A stretch of 64,000 nucleotides of DNA from Acidipropionibacterium acidipropionici. GTDB lineage: Bacteria > Actinomycetota > Actinomycetes > Propionibacteriales > Propionibacteriaceae. The notes under the pieces are model-generated. The model worked only from the letters and a program-made list of their open reading frames with translations. It was not told where the DNA came from and ran no database searches. The stretch is from assembly GCF_001441165.1 (NCBI RefSeq), contig NZ_CP013126.1, forward strand, positions 649,551 through 713,550. The letters are read 5' to 3'. Below are positions 45,059 to 53,878 of the stretch, one piece after another. The first letter of the stretch is position 1, and each line of letters opens with the position of its first letter. A program made the position numbers and the translations under genes.

Positions 45059-47230
45059 TCACAGCGGAAGCTCCGGCAGTGCGTCAACAACACGAACCGT
45101 GTCCACGGAGACACGGGTCACGCGCTTGACCAGGTCGATGATGTAGTGGGGATCGTCGTGCTCGGTGGCCCATTGGTTGGGGTCGTTGATGATGCCAGAC
45201 GCTTTGTCGGTCTTGACCTGGTAGCGGTCGATGAGCCACTCCAGCGCCGATCTGGAGCCGAGCATGTACTCGTTGGCGACGGCGGGGATGTCGTCGAGGG
45301 TGATGTGAGCGTTGTAGATGAGGGTTTTCTTGGTGGTCTTGTCCTTCCAGCGCATTTTCTGGACCCGGTAGGCCTCGGGGCCGGTGACGGTGTCGCTGTG
45401 CTGTTCTGACAGCGGGTAGGGCTCGACGGTCTCGTAGCCGATGTGGAGGTCAGCCAGCGTTCGGCCGGCCGCGACGAACCGCTCGAAGTCGTCTCGGGAG
45501 GCGGCCAGCGGGATGCGGGGCAGCATGCGCTTGAGGTCTGCGGCGAACGCCGTGCGGTACTGCGGCGAGTGGAGGACGGCGTAGACGTAGGAGAAGATGT
45601 CGTCCTTCGACACCTGAGAGCCGAACGCATCCCGATAAGTTTTGAGCGCTTGGTCGGTGATGTTGTCGACACGCCGGTAGCCCCACTCGTCGACGGTCTC
45701 ATCGGGATCAGGCAATACGTCCTGGTCGCTGCTATCGGCCCGCTCATAGGTCCAGCGAGGGAAGAACTGGCCGCCGCTTCCGGCCCCCGTCACATGGAGA
45801 TCCGGGAGACAGTCAATCGCGACCGCACTGAACGGGACCGCGGAACCCACTCCCACAACATAGAACCCGGTGTTGTCGTGTGTGGGGGTGGGGAAGATGG
45901 ACTCGAGTCGGTAGACCCTTTCGTTGAGTGGTCGGTCGAAGTAGGCGTTCTGGTGGCAGAACGGCCGGTAGAGGGACTCGTAGATGCGATCGGGGTGGAA
46001 TTGGTGGGTTCGGCTCCGCAGCGCATCAGACTTCAGGTTGGCGCTCCAGCTGATCCGTGTGGGGTCGGTGGTGAGCTTGCTCTCGTCGCCGGTGCAGGTG
46101 GTGGCCTCGAGGTTGTACTCGTCGACCATCCGGCTCATGTTCGCCTCGACGGCCTTGTGGCTGAAGTTGTAGCACCACGGGTCCCGGTTGGTCTTGAGTC
46201 CATTGGAGTGCATCGTGAAGATGCGCGGCGTCGGCTCGCGGGTGTCCTTGAGGCCGATTGGCGTGAAGGTCTGGAAGGCTGGGTTGCGTTGGTTGAGCCA
46301 GTCCCCGTCCGTGTTGGGTGTGATGGTGGTCCAGGCGGTGGTGGTCAGGGTGGCGTCGGTGATGTCGTCGAGTTTGTCCTCGCGTGACTGGTAGTCCGGC
46401 ACCTGGTGGTAGTGGATGTGACAGCCGGTCTGGTGGGGGTTCTTGGCGGCGACCAGGACTGCGACACCGGCCCGTGACCCGGAGCCGAAGACCTTGCCCC
46501 CCTCCTGACGTGAACGCTCTCCGGCGGTGCGCTGGTTGCCTCGCAGGTTGTAGACCCAGATGTCGGAGAACTCTGTCTGGAAGGTCTTGCGGATCCCGTC
46601 GGCGGTGTTGCCGTCCAGCCAGCCATTGTTGGTCACGAACGCGATGACCCCCTGGTCACCGAGACGGTCGGTGGCCCACCGGAATGCCCGGATGTAGGAG
46701 TCATAGAGATTGTTCTTGTTCGTCGCGGTGGACTGGGCCGCATACGTCGCGGCGATCCGCCCGTCCAACGTCGGGTACGGCAGGTTGGCGTTGTTGTCGT
46801 TGGCCGAGGTCTGGCCGGCGCTGTAGGGCGGGTTGCCCACGATGACTTTGATCGGGGCGGCCAGCTGGGCCTCGATGCGCTGGTTGTTGACCGGGATGAG
46901 GCTCGTGTCGGACCGGTCGCCCTTCTCGGTGATCTGGAACGTGTCGGTCAACGTGACACCGGGGAACGGCACATAGTCCACCGGACGGTCCGGCTGCTGT
47001 TCGGCGACGAGGGCCTGGTAGGTCGTCTCGATGTTGACTGCGGCGATGTAGTAGGCCAGCAGCATGTACTCGTTGGCCCACAACTCCCCGGTGTACTTGC
47101 GGGCCAGGTCCGCCGGTTTGATGATGCCCGACTGCAACAACCGCACGATGAACGTGCCGGTGCCGGTGAACGGGTCCTGGACGTGGACACCCTCATCGGT
47201 GATGCCGTAGCCGAACTGGTCGCGGCACAC
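45059..47230 (-). CDS. Type ISP restriction-modification protein, methyltransferase and target-recognition half
   Basis: In the same frame as the helicase half and directly after its TAG codon (47231-47233), this 723-residue part begins at a GTG and carries DEGVHVQDPFTGTGTFIVRLL (SAM motif I, about residues 12-32) and VIVGNPPYSAG (catalytic motif IV for N6-adenine methylation). A long C-terminal half probably recognises DNA. In LlaGI/LlaBIII-type single-chain enzymes this half is joined to the nuclease-helicase half. Family sequence crosses the stop without a gap (FILRAAD, stop, VCRDQFG), so the TAG is best read as a nonsense mutation or sequencing error in a protein of about 1600 residues. 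Whether the half is translated alone is unknown. Confidence 0.82.
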   Translation of the reverse strand: MCRDQFGYGITDEGVHVQDPFTGTGTFIVRLLQSGIIKPADLARKYTGELWANEYMLLAYYIAAVNIETTYQALVAEQQPDRPVDYVPFPGVTLTDTFQITEKGDRSDTSLIPVNNQRIEAQLAAPIKVIVGNPPYSAGQTSANDNNANLPYPTLDGRIAATYAAQSTATNKNNLYDSYIRAFRWATDRLGDQGVIAFVTNNGWLDGNTADGIRKTFQTEFSDIWVYNLRGNQRTAGERSRQEGGKVFGSGSRAGVAVLVAAKNPHQTGCHIHYHQVPDYQSREDKLDDITDATLTTTAWTTITPNTDGDWLNQRNPAFQTFTPIGLKDTREPTPRIFTMHSNGLKTNRDPWCYNFSHKAVEANMSRMVDEYNLEATTCTGDESKLTTDPTRISWSANLKSDALRSRTHQFHPDRIYESLYRPFCHQNAYFDRPLNERVYRLESIFPTPTHDNTGFYVVGVGSAVPFSAVAIDCLPDLHVTGAGSGGQFFPRWTYERADSSDQDVLPDPDETVDEWGYRRVDNITDQALKTYRDAFGSQVSKDDIFSYVYAVLHSPQYRTAFAADLKRMLPRIPLAASRDDFERFVAAGRTLADLHIGYETVEPYPLSEQHSDTVTGPEAYRVQKMRWKDKTTKKTLIYNAHITLDDIPAVANEYMLGSRSALEWLIDRYQVKTDKASGIINDPNQWATEHDDPHYIIDLVKRVTRVSVDTVRVVDALPELPL

Positions 47231-49861
47231 CTAGTCGGCGGCCCGCAGGATGAAGTCGACGATCGGCACCGGGGTGTAGACCACCCCCAGCGAGGACGCC
47301 TGGGCCGGGAAGGCCTTGCGGAAGAACTGCTCATAGAGCTGGTGGATGACACTCTGGCGGCCCTCCGGTGTGCGGATCTGGGAGGCGCGGCGGCCCACCG
47401 AGTCGTAGAACCGGTCCAGCTGTGCGGTCTCTGCGGCCAGTCCGTAGCCTTCCAGGGCGGTGGCCATTCGTCCCATCGTGATCGAGACCGGGTTGCGCTC
47501 GGCGAACGAGCCCGCCGGGAACAGGGCCTGGAACACGGGCCGGGTGATCAGGTGCTGGGAGATCATGTCAACGGCCTGAGCCGCGTCGATCGACTCGTTG
47601 AGGTTGGCCCGCAGGCCTTGAAGGAACATGTCGAACTGGCAGGCGACCGGCGCCCCGTCACGGCGGGCGGCGGCAATGATGCCGGTGATGCGGCGGACCT
47701 GGTTGGCGTGGATGGCCACCACGTCATCGGCCCACGACTCCCAGTACTCCCGCTGGCCGCACTTCTTCACGATCCGGCCCAGGATCGCCTCACGCCACAG
47801 ATCCGACCCCACCAGCAGCGGCTGGGTGCCGGCGAACGGGTTCACCGGCTGCGCGCCGTCCAGCCGGTTGTCATCGTCGGCGGGGCCACCGTGGGGGGAG
47901 AACACGTCGATCGAGACCTTGCCGCCGGTGCTGTGGTCCAGGTCGATGGTGTTGATCATCGCCTCGAACCGGTCATCGTGGGCCCGCAGGGCGTTCAGCA
48001 CGTCCCAGACGACCTTGAACCGTTTGTTGTCGCGCAGCGCCACCGACGGTTCCTCACTGGCATCGATCGCCACCGGCAAGATGACATATCCGTAGTCCTT
48101 GCCCGGGGCCTTGCGCATCACCCGGCCCACCGACTGCACCACGTCGACCAGCGAGTTACGCGGGGACAGGAACAACACCGCATCCAACGCCGGCACGTCC
48201 ACACCCTCGGCCAGGCACCGGGCATTCGACAGAATCCGGCACTCCCCCTCCGGGACCGGGGCCTTGAGCCAGGCCAACTCGTCGGCACGGGTCAGCGCGT
48301 TCATCGTCCCGTCGACGTGGTGGGCGTCGACCTGCAACCCGGCATCATCGCCGATGACCTGGTCGACGACCTGGGGCAGCGCCCCGGCGAACGCCTTGGA
48401 GGCCTTGATGTTGGCGGCGAACGCCACCGCCCGCTGCATGGGCGTCGGATGCTCACCGAAATCCATGTCGGTGGTGCGTTTGGCCAGCCCGTTCCAGCAC
48501 CCCACGATCCTCGCCGCATCATCCAGGCTCAACTCGTGGCCCGCACCGGCCAGAGAGGCCTGCATGCCCGGGTCGATGGCGTCATTGGCGACCGCCAGGA
48601 TCATCACCTTGTAGTCCGACAGCAGGCCCCGCTCCACAGCCTGCCCGAAGCCCAGGCGGTGGAACACCGGCCCGAACATCGCCTGGTCGTCCATCGAGGT
48701 CAACACCGCGGCCGCGTCATCGGCCTTCTTCTTCACATCGGTGCCATAAATCCTGGGGGTCGCGGTCATGTACAACCGCTTGACCGCCGGCAGATAGGCG
48801 TTGTCGTGGACCTTGATGAACGCCGACTCCCCGGTGTCCCCGGCCAGGGTGACACCGGTGGTCCGATGGGCCTCATCACACAGGATCAGGTCGAACGGGC
48901 CCGCCCCCGACTGCTTGAGCGCCCGGGCCACCACGTCGATGGACTGGTAGGTCGAGAAGATCACCGTCATCTGTTTGCCCCGCCGCCCACCATGGGCCAT
49001 CTCGGCGACCAGCCGGTCCGGGTCAGTGGTGGGAAGCGGAATGTCGTGAACGGTGATGTCCCCGGCCTGACGACTGGCCTTGGTGTCGGAACACACCACG
49101 AACGGGCGGATCGGGGTCTGCGACTGGGCCAGCCACTCCCGCAGACTCTGGGAGACCAACGAGATCGACGGCGCCAGGAACAACACCTTCAGATGCCCCT
49201 CGTTATCGGCGCAACGCCGCTCGGCCAACTTCAACGACGTGAACGTCTTACCCGTCCCACACGCCGAGATCCACTGTCCCCGATCATGAGACTCGAAGCC
49301 AGCCTGGATGGCGTCGATGGCCTCCCTCTGATGAGGCCGCAACCCGAACCGGACAGCCTTGCGCGGAGTGAACCCCAACGGGTCATCAGCGTGGAACATC
49401 CAGTCCACACGAGACTCAGCGATATCGGCCATCCCGATCCGCTGCACCGGGATCGTCTGGTGGGTCAGCGCATCCTCGGCATGTCGGGACCACCGGTCGG
49501 TGGTCGAGATGATGATCCGGTTGGTGAACGCGACACCGTCCCAGCGTTTCCCCGAGGCCGTGAAGAACGAATTAATATCGGCCTTCTGCAACCGATGACG
49601 CGGGTCGTAGAACTTGCACTGGATCGCCGTCCAGCGTCCCGACTCGCGTTCGCGAGCCACCAGATCGATCCCCGTGTCATGAGTGCCCTCATTGTGCGAC
49701 CACTCGGGCCACCGGAACACCTCGTCATAGGTCGCCGCCAGAGTGGCGTCGGCGGCGAAGTAGCCAGCCATCAACTCCTCGAACCGAGTCCCCCGCACCA
49801 CCGCAGACGGCTCGCAGCCGAACTCCTCGATCACATCCTGGATCGTCCTGACCTTCGCCAC
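47231..49861 (-). CDS. Type ISP restriction-modification protein, nuclease-helicase half (ends at in-frame amber)
   Basis: An 876-residue product. The N-terminus has an Mrr/PD-(D/E)XK-like nuclease (Asp66 in THDTGIDLVARE, then AIQCKFYD with Gln81 and Lys83), followed by an SF2 helicase with ISACGTGKTFTSL (Walker A, 202-206), ILCDEAHRTTG (DEAH, 329-332), YMTATPRIY (motif III) and QSVGRVMRKAP (motif VI). The end SSLGVVYTPVPIVDFILRAAD is the linker to the methyltransferase. These enzymes translocate on DNA after binding one site and cut when two converge, acting as phage defence. The GTG start at 49861 precedes AKVRTIQDVIEEFG, where similarity begins; a longer frame to 49978 is Cys/Gly-rich and not used. 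Confidence 0.86.
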   Translation of the reverse strand: MAKVRTIQDVIEEFGCEPSAVVRGTRFEELMAGYFAADATLAATYDEVFRWPEWSHNEGTHDTGIDLVARERESGRWTAIQCKFYDPRHRLQKADINSFFTASGKRWDGVAFTNRIIISTTDRWSRHAEDALTHQTIPVQRIGMADIAESRVDWMFHADDPLGFTPRKAVRFGLRPHQREAIDAIQAGFESHDRGQWISACGTGKTFTSLKLAERRCADNEGHLKVLFLAPSISLVSQSLREWLAQSQTPIRPFVVCSDTKASRQAGDITVHDIPLPTTDPDRLVAEMAHGGRRGKQMTVIFSTYQSIDVVARALKQSGAGPFDLILCDEAHRTTGVTLAGDTGESAFIKVHDNAYLPAVKRLYMTATPRIYGTDVKKKADDAAAVLTSMDDQAMFGPVFHRLGFGQAVERGLLSDYKVMILAVANDAIDPGMQASLAGAGHELSLDDAARIVGCWNGLAKRTTDMDFGEHPTPMQRAVAFAANIKASKAFAGALPQVVDQVIGDDAGLQVDAHHVDGTMNALTRADELAWLKAPVPEGECRILSNARCLAEGVDVPALDAVLFLSPRNSLVDVVQSVGRVMRKAPGKDYGYVILPVAIDASEEPSVALRDNKRFKVVWDVLNALRAHDDRFEAMINTIDLDHSTGGKVSIDVFSPHGGPADDDNRLDGAQPVNPFAGTQPLLVGSDLWREAILGRIVKKCGQREYWESWADDVVAIHANQVRRITGIIAAARRDGAPVACQFDMFLQGLRANLNESIDAAQAVDMISQHLITRPVFQALFPAGSFAERNPVSITMGRMATALEGYGLAAETAQLDRFYDSVGRRASQIRTPEGRQSVIHQLYEQFFRKAFPAQASSLGVVYTPVPIVDFILRAAD

Positions 49862-50000
49862 CAGCGTTTCCCTTCCGCCCCGACTGGGCCACAGCGTATC
49901 GACCTCACACCCGCCACAGGCCCAGGGCCGAACCATCCGTCTCCCCACCCGGCAGTGCCCAGAACAGCCACCGGGCATTTCACGCGAACATTATTGGGGT

Positions 50001-50010
50001 ACAATATTGT
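50001..50010. promoter_or_regulatory. Promoter -10 box overlapping a palindrome, upstream of the toxin-antitoxin-like pair
   Basis: ACAATATTGT (50001-50010) is a perfect palindrome and overlaps TACAAT (50000-50005), a good -10 box. A transcript starting about 7 bases after the box would begin at GTG 50013, leaderless. Autoregulation by the antitoxin through this palindrome is the obvious inference. Confidence 0.55.
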
Positions 50011-50012
50011 CA

Positions 50013-50288
50013 GTGACGTTCACCCACAGTGCTGGACGGCACGGAGTCAGTGAGCAGGACGCCATCTGGGCGATCGAGCACGCTCTGCTCGCGAAACCCA
50101 GTTTTCAACGTTCTCGACTGCCCGACATGCCCGATCCCTCACTGTTCGTGGGACCCGACACCAGCGGGCGGATCATCGAGGTGATGGCCGTCCGCACAGA
50201 CGACGACCTGATCATCTTCCACGCGATGCGGGCCCGCCCACAGTTCGTCGACCAGATCCGAACCCCCCGGAAAGGAGCACACAGATGA
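50013..50288 (+). CDS. Putative small toxin of a toxin-antitoxin pair
   Basis: A 91-residue protein: TFTHSAGRHGVSEQDAIWAIEHAL, then LFVGPDTSGRIIEVMAVRTDDDLIIFHAMRARPQF. The pattern (a short helix with a leading H-x-x-x-H/R, a G-x-x-x-x-G-R-x-x-E-V strand and a closing F-H-A-M-x-A-R) is like small actinobacterial BrnT/RelE-fold toxins, but the family could not be fixed. The downstream gene overlaps it by four bases and encodes a ribbon-helix-helix-like protein, the usual toxin-then-antitoxin order of brnTA. It lies 150 bp from the restriction gene. A TTG at 50007 is an alternative start; GTG 50013 fits the promoter spacing. Confidence 0.6.
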   Translation: MTFTHSAGRHGVSEQDAIWAIEHALLAKPSFQRSRLPDMPDPSLFVGPDTSGRIIEVMAVRTDDDLIIFHAMRARPQFVDQIRTPRKGAHR

Positions 50289-50590
50289 CCGATCCCACCA
50301 CCCCTGACTGGGACCGGATGGCCGACTGGGCCGAATCGCAGGCCCCGTTGACCGACGACTCGGCCCCCATGCTGGCCGGGGAGCAGGCACGCCAGGCCGG
50401 CCGACAGTTCCTGCGCGGCAGACCCAATGTGGGGGCCGACCACGCCACCGGTGCCGGTCAGTCCCGTAAACGTGCCACCCGACTCGACGAGCAGACCGAT
50501 GCCGCGCTGGTCGCCCGGGCCCGCCGCGAGCACAAGAGCGTCTCGGCGGTCATCCGCGACGTGTTGCGCGACGAGCTCGCCAAGTCCTGA
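50285..50590 (+). CDS. Putative ribbon-helix-helix antitoxin
   Basis: A 101-residue protein with a disordered, acidic N-terminus (TPDWDRMADWAESQAPL) and a C-terminal RHH/CopG-like unit: a basic strand RKRATRLDEQTDAALVARA then REHKSVSAVIRDVLRDELAKS. The start ATG overlaps the stop of the preceding gene (ATGA), with GGAAAGGAG upstream. RHH antitoxins dimerise to bind palindromes such as the one at 50001. The call rests on architecture and position. Confidence 0.62.
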   Translation: MTDPTTPDWDRMADWAESQAPLTDDSAPMLAGEQARQAGRQFLRGRPNVGADHATGAGQSRKRATRLDEQTDAALVARARREHKSVSAVIRDVLRDELAKS

Positions 50591-50593
50591 GCC

Positions 50594-50858
50594 TCAGAAG
50601 TCCCAGCGGGGATCTCCGGGATCATCCGGCGCCTGGGGATCCCGGGGGTATGGGTCGCCGTACTCGGCGGCCACGATGCCCCGGACTCCCCCGATCTCAT
50701 CGCAGCGGTCCAGGGCCATCAGCTCAGCCTCATCCAGCGGATATCCGGCCCGCTCGGCGTGCGCCAGGTCGATGCCGGCATTGAGAATCCGCTCCAGCGC
50801 GTCCCCGGCAGATCCGCCGGCCCGTCGGCGACGACGTCGACGGACCGCATCGATTGGT
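50594..50858 (-). pseudogene. 3' fragment of an unknown gene cut by ISL3 copy C
   Basis: The frame entering from ISL3 copy C continues as RRRRAGGSAGDALERILNAGIDLAH then ERAGYPLDEAELMALDRCDEIGGVRGIVAAEYGDPYPRDPQAPDD and ends at 50594. The composition (Asp/Pro-rich tail, an R-x-R cluster) is that of a real coding end, but no family is recognised and the 5' part is lost. It is convergent with the antitoxin gene, three bases apart. Confidence 0.4.
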
Positions 50859-52309
50859 GGCTCTTCCCAGATGAGGGTGTAGCGCACGTCGCGCGGCGGG
50901 CCGGCGCGTCGGTGGCCGGATAGAGGTCGAGGTCTCCCGAGGATGAGAGCTCCTACACACTCAGCCCGAAAGACCTCGACGTGCACGACGCTACCGTCGG
51001 CGGGCGCGCTGATGCGTTCGCCAGCCCCGACCTGACTGCCTTCTGCCGCCTCGACGAACTCGGCCTCGTTGTCACCGGGCAGCGACTCGAGCCGGATCGT
51101 GCCGTATTGGCCTGCCAGGTGGTCGAGCCCGACCAGTGGTGCCGGCGCTGCGGCTGCGAAGGGAGACCACGTGACACCGTGGTCCGACGGCTTGCCCACG
51201 AACCACTGGGCTGGCGGCCCACGACGCTGGAGGTCGTCGTGGGCCGTTACCGCTGCAGCGGCTGCGGGTATGTGTGGCGCCAGGACACCACCGCCGCGGC
51301 CGAGCCGCGGGCCAAGTTGTCCCGGCGCGCTCTGCGGTGGGCGCTGGAAGGGATCGTGGTCCAGCACCTGAGCGTGGCTCGGGTCGCCGAGGGGCTCGCG
51401 GTGGCCTGGGACACCGCCAACGACGCCGTTCTGGCCGAGGGCAAGCGGGTGCTGATCGACGAGGAGCACCGCTTCGAGGGGGTGAAGGTCGTCGGAGTCG
51501 ACGAGCACGTGTGGCGCCACACCCGTCGCGGCGACAGGTACGTCACCGTGATCATCGACCTCACCCCGGCACGAGATGGCACCGGCCCGGCACGGCTGCT
51601 GGACATGGTCGAAGGACGCTCCAAGCAGGCGTTCAAGACCTGGCTGGCCGACCGCCCGCAGGAGTGGCGCGACGGCGTGCAGGTGGTCGCGATGGACGGC
51701 TTCACCGGGTTCAAGACCGCCGCCGTCGAGGAACTGCCCGACGTGGTGACCGTGCTAGATCCCTTCCACGTCACCAGGCTCGCTGGCGAGGCGCTCGATG
51801 AGTGCCGACGGCGAGTTCAGCAGGCCATCTGTGGGCACCGCGGCCGCAAGGGCGACCCGCTCTATGCCGCCCGCCGGACCCTGTCCACCGGCGCCGACCT
51901 GCTCAACGACAAGCAGAAGGACCGACTGGACACCCTGTTCGCCGACGACGCCCACGTCGAGGTCACCTGGAGCGTCTACCAGCGCATGATCGCCGCCTAC
52001 CGCCACGAGAACCGGCGCCACGGCCGCGAGCTGATGGCCCGGCTCATCGACTCGATCAGCACCGGCGTCCCCAAGGCCCTGGTCGAGATCACCAAGCTCG
52101 GCAGGACGCTGAAGAAGCGCGCCGCCGACGTCCTGGCCTACTTCGACCGGCCCAGCACCTCCAACGGGCCCACCGAGGCGATCAACGGCCGACTCGAGCA
52201 CCTGCGCGGCTCGGCGCTGGGGTTCCGCAACCTGACCAACTACATCGCCAGATCCCTGCTCGAGACCGGCGGGTTCAGACCCCGACTACACCCTGGATTC
52301 GGATGAGCC
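50859..52309 (+). mobile_element. ISL3-family insertion sequence, copy C (intact, 1451 bp)
   Basis: Ends GGCTCTTCCCAGATGAGGGT (50859) and GGCTCATCCGAATCCAGGGT (complement, from 52309) are the same as in copy A, and the element has the same length in the opposite orientation. Flanks CGATTGGT and ATTCAGCT differ, so no target duplication remains. It is in direct orientation to copy B, 11.8 kb away. Confidence 0.9.
50981..52306 (+). CDS. ISL3-family transposase (copy C)
   Basis: A 441-residue transposase differing from copy A at only a few positions (for example Gln instead of Glu in GVQVVAMDG). All zinc Cys residues, the helix-turn-helix and the DDE segments are present. The TGA stop lies inside the terminal repeat. 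Confidence 0.93.
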   Translation: MHDATVGGRADAFASPDLTAFCRLDELGLVVTGQRLEPDRAVLACQVVEPDQWCRRCGCEGRPRDTVVRRLAHEPLGWRPTTLEVVVGRYRCSGCGYVWRQDTTAAAEPRAKLSRRALRWALEGIVVQHLSVARVAEGLAVAWDTANDAVLAEGKRVLIDEEHRFEGVKVVGVDEHVWRHTRRGDRYVTVIIDLTPARDGTGPARLLDMVEGRSKQAFKTWLADRPQEWRDGVQVVAMDGFTGFKTAAVEELPDVVTVLDPFHVTRLAGEALDECRRRVQQAICGHRGRKGDPLYAARRTLSTGADLLNDKQKDRLDTLFADDAHVEVTWSVYQRMIAAYRHENRRHGRELMARLIDSISTGVPKALVEITKLGRTLKKRAADVLAYFDRPSTSNGPTEAINGRLEHLRGSALGFRNLTNYIARSLLETGGFRPRLHPGFG

Positions 52310-52395
52310 ATTCAGCTGACTCGGAGGTGACGCCCGTCGTCACTCCGAAAATTCGGGCGCGTCACTCCTTCGGTGGAGGTCAGCGCGGGACGGTT

Positions 52396-52421
52396 GCCTC
52401 CGCGGGAATTCCCGCGGAGGC
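52396..52421 (-). terminator. Terminator palindrome after uxaC
   Basis: A perfect 26-base palindrome (arm GCCTCCGCGGG, centre AATT) ends 8 bp beyond the uxaC stop on the minus strand. It probably terminates the uxaB-uxaA-uxaC transcript. A weaker repeat lies at 52323-52369. Nothing else is seen between ISL3 copy C and uxaC. Confidence 0.75.
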
Positions 52422-52428
52422 TCGGGGA

Positions 52429-53829
52429 TCAGAACGCGAAGAACTTCTTCGCGTTGCCGTAGGAGACGTCGGAGACGAGCGTCCCCAGCGCCTCGATGTC
52501 GTTGGTGATCTCTCCGCGCTCGGCCCATTCGCCGACCAGCTCGCACAGGATGCGGCGGAAGAACTCGTGACGCGGGTAGGAGAGGAAGGACCGTGAGTCG
52601 GTCGTCATGCCGACGAAATTGCCCAGCAGGGACTGCTCGGCCTGCACCTCCAGCTGACGCCGGATCCCCGACCGGGTGTCGTTGAACCACCAGGCGTTGC
52701 CCAGGGCGAACTTCTGGACGGTCCCGCCGCCCTGGAAGCAGCCGAACAGGGAGGCGATAGGCAGCCAGTCGTTCGGGTTGAGGGAGTAGATGATGGTGCG
52801 GGGAACGACGCCGTCGGCCTCGGCGGAGTCCAGCAGCTTGGCCAGCGGAGCCACCAGGGAGTGGTCCCACATGGCGTCGTATCCGGTGTCGGCGCCGTGG
52901 GCGGCGTACATCGCCGAGTTGAGATCCCGGGCGGCGTGAATATGAAGCTGCATCGTCCAGTCGTGAGCCTGGTAGATCCTCATGAGGGCCTTGATGAGCG
53001 CGGTGCGGTACTGCACCACCTCCAGCGCACTCAGCCCGGCGCCGGAGCGCGCCCGATCGACGATGACGTCCAGCTCGGCCGGCGTCGCCTCCGCGTACTC
53101 GACGACGTCCAAGGCGTGGTCGGAGAGCCAGCCGCCCATCTCGTGGAAGAAGCCGACCCGCTCGTCGATGGCCGCGGTCAGCCCGTCGAATCCGCTCACC
53201 GGATGCCCGACGGCCCCCTCGAGCCGGGTGACCCACTCCCCGAACCCGGGCCTGTCGATGTTGAGGGCCTTGTCGGGACGCATCGCCGGCAGCACCTTGA
53301 AGTCCTTCTCGCCGGCCAGCTGCTGGTGGAAGCCCAGGTCGTCGGCCGGGTCGTCGGTGGTGCAGACGGCCTCGACGTTGAACTTGCGGATGAGCCCGCG
53401 CCGGGAGAACTCCGGGCTGGCCAGCAGCTCATTGGTGCGGTCGAAGATCTCGCGGGCGGTGCTGCGGTTGAGGTCCTTCTCGATACCGAAGATGCGGCGC
53501 AACTCAAGATGGGTCCACAGGTAGACGGGATTGCCGATCGCCTTCTCCATGGCCCCGGCGAAGGCCTGAAACTTCTCCCAGTCGTCGCCCTTGCCAGTCA
53601 CCAGCTCCTCAGAGACGCCGTTGGCCCGCATCAGCCGCCACTTGTAGTGATCCCCGTAGTCATCGCCGCCCAGCCAGGCCTCGACGATCCCCGAGAAGTT
53701 CTTGTCCTCCGCGATCTCGGAGGGGTTGAGGTGGCAGTGGTAGTCGATGACGGGCTGGTGCTCCGCATAGTCGTGGAACAGCGTCCTGGCCGTCGGCGTG
53801 GTGAGGAGGAATTCCTCGTCAAGAAACAT
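52429..53829 (-). CDS. uxaC: Glucuronate/galacturonate isomerase
   Basis: UxaC isomerises D-glucuronate to D-fructuronate and D-galacturonate to D-tagaturonate. The 466-residue protein begins FLDEEFLLTTPTARTLFHDYAEHQPVIDYHCHLNPSEIAEDK (metal-binding HCH), and has WRLMRANGV, EAVCTTDDPADDL, MQLHIHAARDLNS, and NAWWFNDTRSGIRRQL with FVGMTTDSRSFLSYPRHEFFRRILC near the end, all UxaC hallmarks. ATG 53829 has AAGGAGAG 7 bases upstream. It is the last gene of the uxaB-uxaA-uxaC operon, 49 bp after uxaA. Confidence 0.96.
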   Translation of the reverse strand: MFLDEEFLLTTPTARTLFHDYAEHQPVIDYHCHLNPSEIAEDKNFSGIVEAWLGGDDYGDHYKWRLMRANGVSEELVTGKGDDWEKFQAFAGAMEKAIGNPVYLWTHLELRRIFGIEKDLNRSTAREIFDRTNELLASPEFSRRGLIRKFNVEAVCTTDDPADDLGFHQQLAGEKDFKVLPAMRPDKALNIDRPGFGEWVTRLEGAVGHPVSGFDGLTAAIDERVGFFHEMGGWLSDHALDVVEYAEATPAELDVIVDRARSGAGLSALEVVQYRTALIKALMRIYQAHDWTMQLHIHAARDLNSAMYAAHGADTGYDAMWDHSLVAPLAKLLDSAEADGVVPRTIIYSLNPNDWLPIASLFGCFQGGGTVQKFALGNAWWFNDTRSGIRRQLEVQAEQSLLGNFVGMTTDSRSFLSYPRHEFFRRILCELVGEWAERGEITNDIEALGTLVSDVSYGNAKKFFAF

Positions 53830-53878
53830 CCGTGTCTCTCCTTGAATAGTGGTCGTACAGCAGCCGGAATAACCGCGG

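Noticed and set aside
47183-50053. A 956-codon open frame on the plus strand
   Set aside because: It is antisense to the restriction-modification helicase, whose nuclease and SF2 motifs are unambiguous. Its composition is typical of an antisense shadow.
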